Origin: Paraphaeosphaeria minitans
Lineage: Eukaryota; Ascomycota; Dothideomycetes; Pleosporales; Didymosphaeriaceae
DNA length: 64,000 nucleotides
Direction: 5' to 3'
NCBI GenBank assembly: GCA_015832175.1
Contig: WJXW01000002.1
Coordinates: 1,550,001 to 1,614,000 of the forward strand
In this document: positions 1 through 10,157 of the stretch, in pieces
How positions within the stretch are numbered: position 1 is the stretch's first letter
Layout of the letters: each line of letters opens with the position of its first letter
The notes under the pieces: model-generated
What the model was told of the DNA's origin: nothing
The model's database searches: none
The model's input: the letters and a program-made list of their open reading frames with translations, nothing else
Position numbers and translations under genes: made by a program

Positions 1-581
1 CTTGGGTGGGTATATCAGATGTTTTCCCATGTCTGTGGGCTTTGTTTCAATAACACAAAGCCTTGGGGACGACCCTCGCACATTATTCGATTTACACAGA
101 CGCTCACTCTAACAAGATTTAGCGGAAAGTACGTTTTTTCCGGCTGCGCATACTAATATGGGGTCATGGTGCAAGCCATCTGAACTAAGAGAGCATGTAT
201 AGTCCACGCGAGCTTCGATGCGGCAGGCTTGGTTTTAGGGTACCTCCAAGCGGTCTTGTACAAGGGTCTCAATATTCCCAGTCTGCAAGCCGCATACGTC
301 TTTTGTCATCTTTAACAGCCTGGTCGTATAAGGCGTTCGCCTTTCCCTTGGCTACATAGCCCTTATTGGCTCTTCGAGACGTTTACGCACTTGGAGAGTT
401 CCGTGGATTTTCTTTCTGCACGAGCAATACCAAAACTTTAGCTTCATGAGAGTTTGAGATTATAGGTAGAAATCCGCCAGTGCCAACGGACTACCGAAAT
501 ATGATGAACTCGCATCATTCTAGACATTGGAAGAACAGGGACACGCTTGCAGCAGCATCGTATCAGAAAAATATGGGATTC
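1..581. other. no gene recognised
   Basis: The short frames here show no conserved protein features and no convincing splice set. The stretch lies downstream of the 3' end of the decayed gene that follows on the minus strand. Confidence 0.5.
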
Positions 582-1999
582 TCAAGAATGGTTCGAACCG
601 TCAGATGTCGATATTCTCCCAATTTTGGTCCTCTCTTGCATCGCCTCGATTTCCGGAGCGTTTGTGGTCGTGTAAGCTTCCACTGATGCACCGGTGTCTT
701 CAATCTTGTGTATCTGCCTTGATCTATCAATCTCCTTCGGTTGGACTGCAGCGTCCATCATCTCATGTATTTGATCGTCTAGGGCCTCGTGCGCATATTT
801 CTCCTTGTTCATCCCCTGACCGTCGAGTTTGGGCTTTGCGGTGTACGTTTCGTCCCTTAGAGATCCGTTTCTGGATTTTTCGACGAATGACCAGGTATGC
901 AATGATGACAAATGCGATTGCTCCTCAAATACTAATGTCCAAGCCGATTCTTAACCTTGATCAGGTACCCAGCGATGTTGACGTTCCTGAAGTAGACGTT
1001 GGAATATCTGCGGAGGTGTTAGTCTTTAATGCTTCCGTGGGCCTTGTAGCTACTATGGAGCTCGTAGGCGTGGACACCACGTCTACCTGGACGGGTTTCT
1101 TTAACAGGATGTTTTCCGTCACCGTCAAGACGTTAAAGTTGGAATCCCCAGATATCGTCAGAAATTGATCACTCTTCCATTTTCCTGCAACTGTATAACC
1201 ATCAACTTGGTAAAAAATGTACTTAGAATCCGTTGCGAAGTTTCTTACGGGGATCTTATACCCACCACATGCTATTAGAGGCCCATCATCCCACTGCCAT
1301 CAGATCCTTGTATTTACATCGGTAGCAACCATAAACTTTTGGAAGTTATTGTCTTAAACCCCGAGCGAATATTTTGTGCTCTGAGGTTTTGCAAGGCTCG
1401 GTAAGATGAATACGAAAGCAAAACTGCACTTTTAGTACTCACTATGTACAGCAGAATCATCTAGACGTGCTGCTCTAAATTGCTATGCTTAATGATGTGT
1501 GTGCATCAAGGCATCCTGTACCTTGATACTGATAGAGGCAGCTTGCTGGACCCGGAACGCACTTTTCCAAGCTCGAGGGTATCTTGATTGTTTCCCAAGA
1601 ACGAACCCATGTCGCCTTGCCTTGCCTGGGGGTGAGTCAACACCTTGGACGGAAACGAGGTCATAGCGTCTCCGGATGTTGTGCATCGTCAATCGGGTTG
1701 CCAAGTAATAGTGGTCATTACTGTGAAGAGATTGTGTGCCTGACGCGGTCTGACCGTTGATGCATCCAGAACCCGACATTGTCAGTGTATTCCAACTATT
1801 GCGAGCTTCCCATCAGATATTCCAGCAGACAGATAGATCAAAAGTGCAGTCTGAGCTAACAGTACACCCACATCAGCTTGGCTTGCGAAATAACAAGGTC
1901 ATATCGATGTGGCGGAAGTCTCCTTGGGGAGAGACAGTTAGGTCCGCCACATTTGAAACATTCCACGCAAAATTGAGACATCAATATCCACGAGGCTGA
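582..1999 (-). pseudogene. decayed single-pass membrane protein gene
   Basis: Read on the minus strand, several conserved blocks survive in different frames. Around 1330-960 lies an extracellular block (for example ACGGYKIPV, then YQVDGYTVAGKW) followed by a Ser/Thr-rich stretch (STPTSSIVATRPTE, TSTSGTSTS). At about 925-880 comes a membrane segment (GAIAFVIIAYLVI followed by RRKIQKR). A charged tail with DGQGMNKEKYAHEA ends at 582. In-frame stops interrupt it: TAA before DNNFQKFM, TGA before WQWDDG, TGA just before the membrane segment and TGA after the Thr/Ser block. Most can be explained by C-to-T changes at CAA, CAG or CGA. A TACTAA branch site and an AG near 1415-1425 mark an old intron. 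The extracellular part may be ricin-B-lectin-like, but I could not establish that. The upstream limit is approximate. Confidence 0.55.
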
Positions 2000-2461
2000 G
2001 ACAAGAGTGCCACACAGTAAATCATCTCCAAACCTTGTTGCCTGCTTGTGCAGGCAACCAGTTGGGGATGACAGGTCATAAATTAAAACATGTCTGCAGA
2101 ATCATGTATACCTAGCGATATCGGTAAACCCCAGTCAGTATGTGAAGTCTGGGCTATCTCCGCGGTCTCACAGGGAATAAGATTACCCGAAGTAACTCAG
2201 GTCTGCTACAGGCCGCACACAAGCTCTGTCTCTCTGTTCATTCGCTTCCTCGTGGATGAAAGACACCATCACTCTCTTTTCTCATCTTCCAACGCGCCCA
2301 TTTCGACGTCTGTACTGCCCCAATAGTGACTCAAATCTCCCACCGGGGGACACACTCTCCAGCGCATCTCTGCAGCCATTATTACAAAAAGCATGTACCA
2401 CCCTAAAAGCCCAACGATAAAGAGCAAAGCTGCGCCGGTCTTTCTCCAGTCAGCTTCATCT
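2000..2461. other. intergenic, nothing recognised
   Basis: No gene recognised. It lies beyond the stop of the transporter gene and probably includes its 3' untranslated region. Confidence 0.4.
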
Positions 2462-3315
2462 TCACTCTCCTTGAATCAGACTCACTTTCTGCAACCGCAG
2501 CGCCTTCTGAAAATGCCCGTTACTCAAGGCCCAGTAAGCACCAGAAAGCACCCAGGCGCCGATCGTCACAAAACCAAAGATGCCCGCGAAGACGACATTT
2601 ATCCGAATCGTAAAAAGCCAAAATGTACCGAGTGCGAACCCCCAAACAAGCAGGTATAGCGCTATTACCGCGTTCATCTCCTTCGAGACTGCACCCACAG
2701 CGGCGTCGCCGCCGCCGTACGAAGCTGCTAGGCCTAGCGTGGGAAGTTGCAAGACGCCGAACGAGAGCCAGAAGACGCAGAAGAGGCCGCAGACCTGGTA
2801 TTTTGCTTTGCATCAGCGAATAGCACGGGAGACGCGTGCATGTCAAGGAAAGGCGAGACCAGGAAAATATGACCAGGGCAGGATTGCTTACCATCATAGG
2901 AAAGAACTGTGCTTGGATCCAGAGGAATATCGTGGACAGAAGGAGCAGCACCGGCCCTGTAAAGAAGAAGATGCCTACAACAGCTTGTAGCCCGGATGCG
3001 CCGCCCCAGCCCATAAGCACCATGCTAAACGTAAAGGTAGAGATCACGAATCTATCATTTTTAGTATCAGAGAACTTGTGTTCAACACGAGTCAAAGTAC
3101 CCAAGAAAACCCAAAGGCACAGCATTCGCGTATTTGGCGGCATTCTGACTTGCGTGCGGGACCTTGGGCGCGAGATACAGGCGCTCGAACTGCTCTGGAC
3201 TGAGAGATATGTTGGTAGTGGTGTGAGAGAGACGCGATTTGTTGTTTGTGATTCTGTCCGACTCTGCATCGTTCACAATGGATTCGTGATGTGTGGTCGT
3301 TGTATTGGTAGTCAT
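2462..3315 (-). CDS. GPR1/FUN34/YaaH-family transporter
   Basis: The predicted 235-aa protein belongs to the acetate/ammonium transporter family (yeast Ato/Ady2, bacterial SatP), with six membrane helices in the plasma membrane. Exons are 3315-3101, 3051-2892 and 2794-2462. The introns of 49 and 97 nt both splice in frame, and intron 1 carries TACTAA. After a hydrophilic Thr/Asn-rich N-terminus comes LSPEQFERLYLAP, then AVPLGFLG, the family's degenerate NPxPLG signature with Ala for Pro. Helix blocks follow: FTFSMVLMGWGG, VGIFFFTGPVLLLLS, QFFPMM and LQLPTLGLAASYG. I chose the ATG at 3315; an in-frame ATG upstream (3417) would add an atypical Gly-rich leader. Family is clear; substrate (acetate, other monocarboxylates or ammonium) cannot be told from sequence. 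Confidence 0.9.
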
Positions 3316-4296
3316 GATTGCTGCGAGACTTGGGACGAAAAGCTCCAGGAAGGTGAGACCTGGGGCGCGTAGACTTATGTCTCCCCCACCACAGCCATCT
3401 GTACCTACCCCATGCATACGCCTGGGCTACCCCGCCATCTCACATCACTACATCCAGCGACCAGGCTTTACATTCTCCATACCCAGATGTTGCCCCATGC
3501 GCCGGAGGCCTCCAATTTGCCCATGTTTCTCACTCCTGCTTGGCCTCGAGACGTTACTGGCTGGCTGAATGTGTGGGGCACGGGATGCTCGTAAGCCATG
3601 TCTGGGGATGGTGTTCTCACGACTTGGGGTCAAGCTTGGTGTTGTGGAGGATGTGGTTCCCCGCTCGTACAATCTCTCTGATTCGCCAGGATCTTGTGGG
3701 GATGCGCCCCCAGTCGGCCCTTGGAGTGCTGGGAACCAGATTTACGTGGTCGAGTATTGTTTGGCTATGTATATTAGGGTTTGTATTATGATCTTGTGTA
3801 TGCGTTGCATAACAACCTGTATTGACAACGACATGGATCAACGGAGGTCACGTGCCTTCTCAGTCCTAGCGAGGCTATTTCTATTCATCAGCATGCCCAT
3901 CTGTCTTACACTTGTAGCGGTCAATTGTGACGTGAAATTATCCTCTCTATCTTGGAAGGCAGTAGGTGCTCTCAATCCTACGTTTTCTTGTGAAGGTAGC
4001 TGATACAGGGTAAAGGTAGGTATACCCATACCTAGAAGGTAATAAGATACGAACTTGGAACGTCGCACCACCTTTCCGTACGTGCAGATTCAGGAAAGGA
4101 TTTTTATCGTTCCAATTTGTTGAATAGAATCATCGAATCTTCGAACAAAGTTCCCCATTTTTTTCTGCCCTGGTTGTACGGTACTTAGCTCCCGCCCGGA
4201 ACGTTTCGGATCCAAACACAGACGTTCCTGCCTAGGTACCCTTCTCTACAACAACAACCATAACCCAATAAGAATAATATCTCACAACGTATTTCA
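3316..4296. promoter_or_regulatory. divergent intergenic region of 981 bp
   Basis: It separates two divergently transcribed membrane-protein genes, so it should hold both promoters. A CCTAGGTACC motif at 4231-4240 lies about 60 bp upstream of the right-hand ATG. The short open frames here look non-coding. Confidence 0.4.
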
Positions 4297-5203
4297 ATGA
4301 CTGTCGAACTACCCTACACCCTGCACACGCGCTACGCTTCAATAGCAACAGCCTGGAGCGTAATCCTCACCCCGCCTATCTTTCTAAATCTCGGCTTGTT
4401 CTACGGCCTCTGGTATGGGAAACCAGACCTTGACCGCGTTCTCGGTATTATCCCGCCCAGACACCCCTTCTCCATAGGTATAGTTCACTAAAAAGTAAAT
4501 CCCAGTCCTAACCCTCCCCACCGCCATCTTCGGCCTCTTCACCGCCCTCGCCACCATCGACCGCGTCTGGAAATTAATCCAACCATCCCCAAAATACCGG
4601 CCCCTGAACTCACCGCCCCACGCCCTCGATGTTTTTCAATGGGGCTACTTCGCCGTCCTCGTCTCCATCTCGGCCCTCATTTCCTCAGCACTCGCACGCA
4701 AGGACGCAGACCACGATTTCCAAATCCGCCTACTGTCTCTGCCGGCTGTAATCCTCATGGCCCTCGTCGCAACGCTAACGCTGCTTTCGCTGGTGCTTCA
4801 TCTCACCGGGTGGCGCCTCCCCTTTCGCTTTGGTAGCATGCCTACGGGTAACGTGCTGAGGCCGGCGGTGTACTACATCGTTGAAGATGTGGTTGCAGTT
4901 GACGGCGGGGGCGGAGCGGAATACCGCAATGCGTTCTGCGCGAGGTACGAGAGCAGTGCTGTGTTTCGGCGTATGATATTCGAGGTCAGTGTAGTTTGGA
5001 TGCTATGGTTTTACGTTCTTGCGGGCGTGTTTGCGGTGCTGGTGTTTAGGCTGCCGGTCGTGGCTGTGTATGCGGTTGGGTGGGCGGGGCCGTTCCCTTG
5101 TGCTGGGATTATGGTGGTATGGACGGTATTCTATGTCAGAGTGAGGTTAATGGAGGAGCGGGAGGGCTTGGTGGATGCGGAGAGGGCGCCTTTACTGGGG
5201 TGA
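4297..5203 (+). CDS. fungal multi-pass membrane protein of unknown function
   Basis: Two exons (4297-4444 and 4506-5203) give 281 aa. The 61-nt intron begins GTATTA and ends CCCAG. A nested alternative starting at a GTATAG donor would be only 28 nt, too short to be credible. About six hydrophobic helices are visible: SVILTPPIFLNLGLFYGLW, VLTLPTAIFGLFTALATI, YFAVLVSISALISS, AVILMALVATLTLLSLVL, VVWMLWFYVLAGVFAVLVF and the last near VGWAGPFPCAGIMVVWTVF. Between helices 4 and 5 sits a hydrophilic loop containing YYIVEDVVAVDGGGG and EYRNAFCARYE, which looks like the most conserved part. I recognise it as a type of uncharacterised fungal membrane protein but cannot assign a function. Confidence 0.75.
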
Positions 5204-5529
5204 GGGGGTGCGGTGAGGTTGAGTTGGGAGGAACAGTGAGGAATGTACAGATAGATCTTGAAGGATAGATAAATCTTTGGATAGAGCTTCATTATGGAGC
5301 AAGTGTTGTTCTTGAACTAACGCGTATTGATACATGGGTGCATACACCGCGACCTTTCTGATTCTTCGATCTCTTCCAAACATCAGTCTACAGGTACCGA
5401 ATTTTAAAGTGATCCCCACTACTATAAAAGATGACTATCCCCCTCTATGGTATCAATCCTGTACTCAAGCTATCAATGCTAAATGCAAACCAAAACTGTG
5501 AACTCTTGTGCATTACGATCATGAAGCCA
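5204..5529. other. convergent 3' intergenic region
   Basis: 326 bp between two genes transcribed toward each other. It probably holds both 3' untranslated regions and shows nothing else. Confidence 0.4.
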
Positions 5530-8500
5530 TCAAGAAAAATAGAACTCATCCATAACCTTTCCCTGCTTATTTCCAAAGTCTGGGTACCGCAAGTGATATT
5601 GGGACCCATGCTCATCCTCATCATATGGCGGAAAGGATGAGTTCTTTAGTTCGGACTCAGCCTCGCTGCTTTTTTGCTGCGTTCCAAACCCGTCATCGAA
5701 AGAGGGAAGATGAATTTGGTACTCCTTCGCTAACTTCTCTGAATCGTGCGATATCGTGGAGGTGTTTGATTCGGTAGACGCGTTGCGCTGGTGGAGGGAT
5801 GCTTGGCGACGGGGTTCGGCTTCTGTGGCGTGTTGGGTGCTGAATGCGATGTACTGGGGCGTAGTAGAGTGAGATGGTGGGGAGTATGTCTGGACTTGTG
5901 GGACGCCGGTGAAATACGGATTCTCTGGGACGTTGTGACTTGCAGAGACAGCTTGGTGGTCCTGCATGTGGTGCGAGTCATGCTTCACATGAGAAACATT
6001 GAGGGGTGTTGGTGGGTTGGTGGCGAGAGGATTAGGGAGATGGGATACCTTCGCGATTTTGAGTGGTTGGGGTATGTCCGCACCTGTCTGTAATACAGTT
6101 GGAGAGTATGCACGGCCTACGAGCTCGGAAGCGCGATCTATGGGTACTGGTGTCCCTTGCTGTGGAGTGGGCCTTGTAGCAGACACTAGGGCTGGAGGCG
6201 TAGGGACCTGATTATACCTCGTCGGATGTGTCTGTTGGGATTGCGCAGATTCCGGTTTTGGCTGCAATGGAGGCGTAAGCGGAGGTGTATACGCTTTGTA
6301 TACTGGGCCTCGACTTGGTGATGGATGTCTAATGTTTGGCTCTGGGGTGGATGCAGTGTTGGGGGAGGCCTCTCTACTGTTAGGGGGAGAGTAGTAGTAG
6401 CACTGATAATTGCTCAAGGCTACCGGTGGGTTCGAGCTGTTTGACGACTGCGATCCCGTACGTGTTCGGGGCTCTGCACTTGACGGATGCTTAACACCAC
6501 GGAAGCCGATCATAAGACTCGGAGGAAGCGAATCGAATACAGGAGGAGAAGGAGCCAACTTTGAAGCCTGTGGTGCAGGCCCTGATTTTGGTGTTTCATT
6601 CATCAGATCGACTTTGATCGGCTGTATCGTGGATGCTAGTGTGATAAAATCAGTCTGAGGGCTCACTGGTGAATGGCTGAAGGCCGACATGGGACTAGGC
6701 TGTGCTGGGCCCTGTGGTGGACTGATTGGAGTATCTGGTAGGGTATCAAATCTTTGAAGAGCTGGTTGCAGTGGTGGATCATTGTCAGCAGGAAGCTCGA
6801 CAACTTCCGTCCTGGGAACTGCTTGGGCAAAATCTTCGACTCGAGGAGAGACAACATCAAGCTCAAAGACAAAATCTTTCGAGTTGCCTTGAGTCTTGTC
6901 TTGCATGGTCGGTGCAGCAGGCCGACTCTGCTCAGGCCGGATCGTGGCTTTGGGAGGGGTTAGGTACAGTCCTTCCGGACCTATAACAGCAAGACCTTTG
7001 GAAGGTGCATCAGCTTTGCTGTTTTCTATTTGACACACTGAAGGGACGTCTGTAATCATCCCGTGGCTTTTAGGCAACATCGAGTTACGTTGGGCCATGG
7101 TATCATGAGCTGGGTGCGCGTGCGCTACTACGTGCGACTGAGCACTTGTTGCTGACGGGAGGGCGTTATTGTGGGAGTGCGATTGTAAAACATAATCGTG
7201 GGGCCCATTCTTTATTTCGGATGGTTTGGAGCCGGCCACTGGTGTCATCTGGGCATGCGCTTGTGGTGTGTTCGGTGACTTGTGCGCAAAAACCGGCACA
7301 GCTTGCGCGTTCGACGGATGGCCACCGACGCGAGGTAGCGATTTCTTCGTCCGCACTACCTGTGGATTTGTGGCAGGTGACAAGTTCTCCATGTTCATGG
7401 AATGCGCTTGGTAGATCATGTTGTGCTGCTGCATATGAGCTGATCTAAGTTCTATCATACTCTGTGTTGGTCGAGCCGTGGCAGCTTCGGGGCTGACATT
7501 TAGACTTGCGCGTGGGGTCGACCGTGCGCTCGAGTTGCGGTATCTGGAGCGAGAGTCCCGTGTAGTTTTCGTTTGCGAGCTCGTAACCGCGCCGGGTGAA
7601 GCTTGTGTAATGGATCCGCTGGGAGGAGCGCCCAGTACTGTTTTGGATTTGCGGTGTATAGGAGGTCTTAAGTAATTGGAATGTTCCTGCACAGCATCTT
7701 TCAGTGATGGTGCGGACGCGTGGGATGGAATAGGCGGTCTGGCTGCTGGGCCTGTTGGCTGCCCATGACCCGGAGCCGGAGTGAGGAACATTGACGGCGG
7801 AGGCTCCTTCTCTAACAGAACGTGGTAACATAGTCGCTGTTCCTCCGCCGGCAATGCGGAAAAGAACGCAGTGCCCAGAAAGTTCTCTTTGACTTGCCGG
7901 GCATTCAGCTGCCCACGTATCGACTGAATTTCTTTGCCATATCTCCGGCACAACCACACCAAATCTTTTTTGGGATCCCAAAGCAGGTCTGGGCTGGTGC
8001 AAAGGTGAACGGTGGTATTGACCAGGTATATGATGTTTAAGCCCTTGATGTTGGTAATCTTACCACCCAGGTTGAGAGACAGCATAGCTTGGTTGTCGTC
8101 AAGGGTATCGCTGGGTGGCGTGCCGTGAGATCCTAACGTCCGTCAGCATCGTTTCCATCTTATACAAGTGCAACAAATACCTGGCGGGATCATCTCTACT
8201 TCAATATCTGCGTTCTCGGTGCAACCAACGTCATTGTATTTTGGTCCGGTCGATATCAGAAGCTTCGAAGAGAACATGGAGTTCATGTCTTTAGGCAGCC
8301 GCACCCTAGGGACATTAGAGGGTACATAGAGGCTTCCTTCTGAGGACATACCTAGGGTCAGTTTGTAGTTTCATCCTTATGCGCTGGAAGTCTTTGTCTT
8401 CGTAGACAATGTGAATGTCGGGTATCTCTCGTCGCGCCCCAAGGCAGAGCATGGCTAGGCTTCCCATGGCGGCCCATTTCGTCTTGCGCGCATCGAAGAA

Positions 8501-8623
8501 CTTGCGCAACCAGTTTGTGGCTGCCAGCAAGTTCGGTCGGGGTGCGACCTTGTTGTTTTTGCCTTGGCTCCTCTTCCAGCTCAAGTAGTCGTTGACATCG
8601 TAGTACTTATGATCTTGACCCAT
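5530..8623 (-). CDS. 999-aa protein, nucleotidyltransferase-like N-terminus and proline-rich tail
   Basis: Exons 8623-8352, 8305-8181 and 8132-5530 join in frame across introns of 46 and 48 nt. The first ~220 residues are compact. They contain AAMGSLAMLCLGARRE, DIHIVYEDKDF, FSSKLLISTGP, CTENADIEVEMIPPG and INLGG-type hydrophobic strands followed by LLWDPKKDLVWLCRRYG. The pattern resembles the nucleotidyltransferase-like domain often annotated in fungal hypothetical proteins, but I see no clear catalytic GS...DxD triad. From about residue 260 to the end the protein is a long disordered region rich in Pro, Ser, Thr, Gln and His, with a few short conserved islands and an acidic C-terminus. Function unknown; it may be a regulatory or scaffold protein. 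Confidence 0.7.
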
Positions 8624-10157
8624 CGTTACGGGCAGTAGCTAGGCTTGTCATGCGAAGGAAACGGTGAGACCAAGCGCATTCACTTTTCGTTCTTGGTTGG
8701 CGTCGTCAGTACGGAGCATCACAGATGGACCTCAGCTCGGGGAAGGCAATCGGTAATATGGAAACACTGAGGATGACGCCGAGCAAAAGGCAGGTCTTAT
8801 TAGCTGCGCCCTTGGGGTAGGAGACCGAACGCCTGATTTAGAGAATAAAAATCAGGCCTCCACGGACCAACGCAGACTACGCCCAGCGGGTTCTTTGCAG
8901 CAGGCCCACATGAAGGCCTCAGCACTTGACCGCAGTACACAGCAGTACATGATGGAGAACCGCAGTGCAAGGCACGATGGGAGGACAACGCCGCTAAGGA
9001 GCAGCCAGGCGCGGGGAGAAACTTTGATTCGCGGTTGGGCTGGTGCATTTCCTCGATTGGGATATGTGTTTTGGTAGTAGGTAGGATTGAGTGGGCCAGC
9101 TGTGAGGCTGATGTGCTTATTATAGCAGCGGGATTGCGGCTGCCATGTTCCGAGTAGGTAGGTAGTAGGCCCATGGCCGACCACGCGATAATTACGCGCG
9201 TCGCTTGTAGTCTAATAAATTCCGGAACAATGATTCTCTTTGACGACGGTTGTACGACCATGATTGAGGTAGAAGTACCTGGCGTCTTTCCTTTCGCACG
9301 ATCTTGTCCCAGAGTAGGCGCGCGTTAGGTACAGGCCAAACCACCGCCAACCACCGATGATCCCGCTGTCCGAAAACCGCTAGGTGGTATGTGCTGCTTG
9401 CTTCGAAGAGTGGGCTTGTTTGAAGCGTGTGGTCAGCGTCCAGAAATCAGGTCAACCCAGGTTCCAACCTGACTTTAGCGTCCCTAACTCAATTAAATTT
9501 AGCTCAGTCTACATAGGACTATGTGGCTTAAAACAAATCTTCTATATAAGTTAAGGTTGTACAAGTTTTCATTTAAGTTAGCATGCTTAAATTATTAAAC
9601 ATTAATACTGTTTAAGGCGCTTTGTAATAAACATATTTTAGGAGTAAAATAAATAGTTAATTTAAAATTAGTTAGAACAGAAGTCAATAGAACTAAAGTT
9701 GTAAAATATATTCTTATAAATATTATCTAAGATTATCTTGAACACGCTAGCCCGCTCTTCAGCTAAGTAATGCTGAAGTTAAGTAGGTTAATCTGTAGTC
9801 AAATGCACATTGTTGCATAGTGGGCAGAGGAGCTCGCTGTGCGCCTGAAACCATCTTTGTTTGCTGCCCAGCTCATAATGACACCTAGTACAGCGAAAGT
9901 CTGCCGATGCAAGTTCATGCGAGCCATGCCGAAGCCACAATGCTGATGCCACAACGCCATTTCGCGGTTGAAATTCGAATAGCGCCACCTTGACTGTTGT
10001 CAACAGAGGCTGCACGAGATTCGTAATCGATAAGCAGGGCCTTGGCACGCTGGGATGCAGACAGCGGCAGAAAATCGTCACCGCCCGCAGAAAGTTCGAA
10101 ATACACCAAGCTCGTCGCATATCGCAGGAATTGCACAGTAACAAACCGCGCCACACA
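8624..10157. other. gene-free stretch with AT-rich relic
   Basis: No coding sequence is supported between the ATG at 8623 and the ESF1 start. A GTAGGTAGGTAGTAGG run lies at 9154-9169. From about 9480 to 9785 composition falls abruptly to A/T-rich DNA (see the separate entry). Confidence 0.5.
9480..9785. mobile_element. AT-rich relic, possibly RIP-degraded insertion
   Basis: About 300 bp is strongly A/T-rich (runs such as AAATTATTAAACATTAATA) inside otherwise GC-balanced DNA and has no reading frame of note. In Pezizomycotina such islands are usually transposon copies decayed by repeat-induced point mutation. I could not find terminal repeats or a target duplication, so the mobile origin is an inference. 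Confidence 0.35.

Noticed and set aside
4472..4505. A 28-nt intron in the 4.3-kb membrane-protein gene.
   Set aside because: Too short for a fungal intron; a 61-nt alternative gives the better protein (VLVLTLPTA).
8800..9261. 153-codon minus-strand frame upstream of the proline-rich protein gene.
   Set aside because: No conserved block; Cys/Ser/Pro composition is that of non-coding DNA.
9990..10157. Upstream in-frame extension of ESF1.
   Set aside because: The 56 extra residues have no ESF1 similarity; the ATG at 10158 starts the family-typical sequence.
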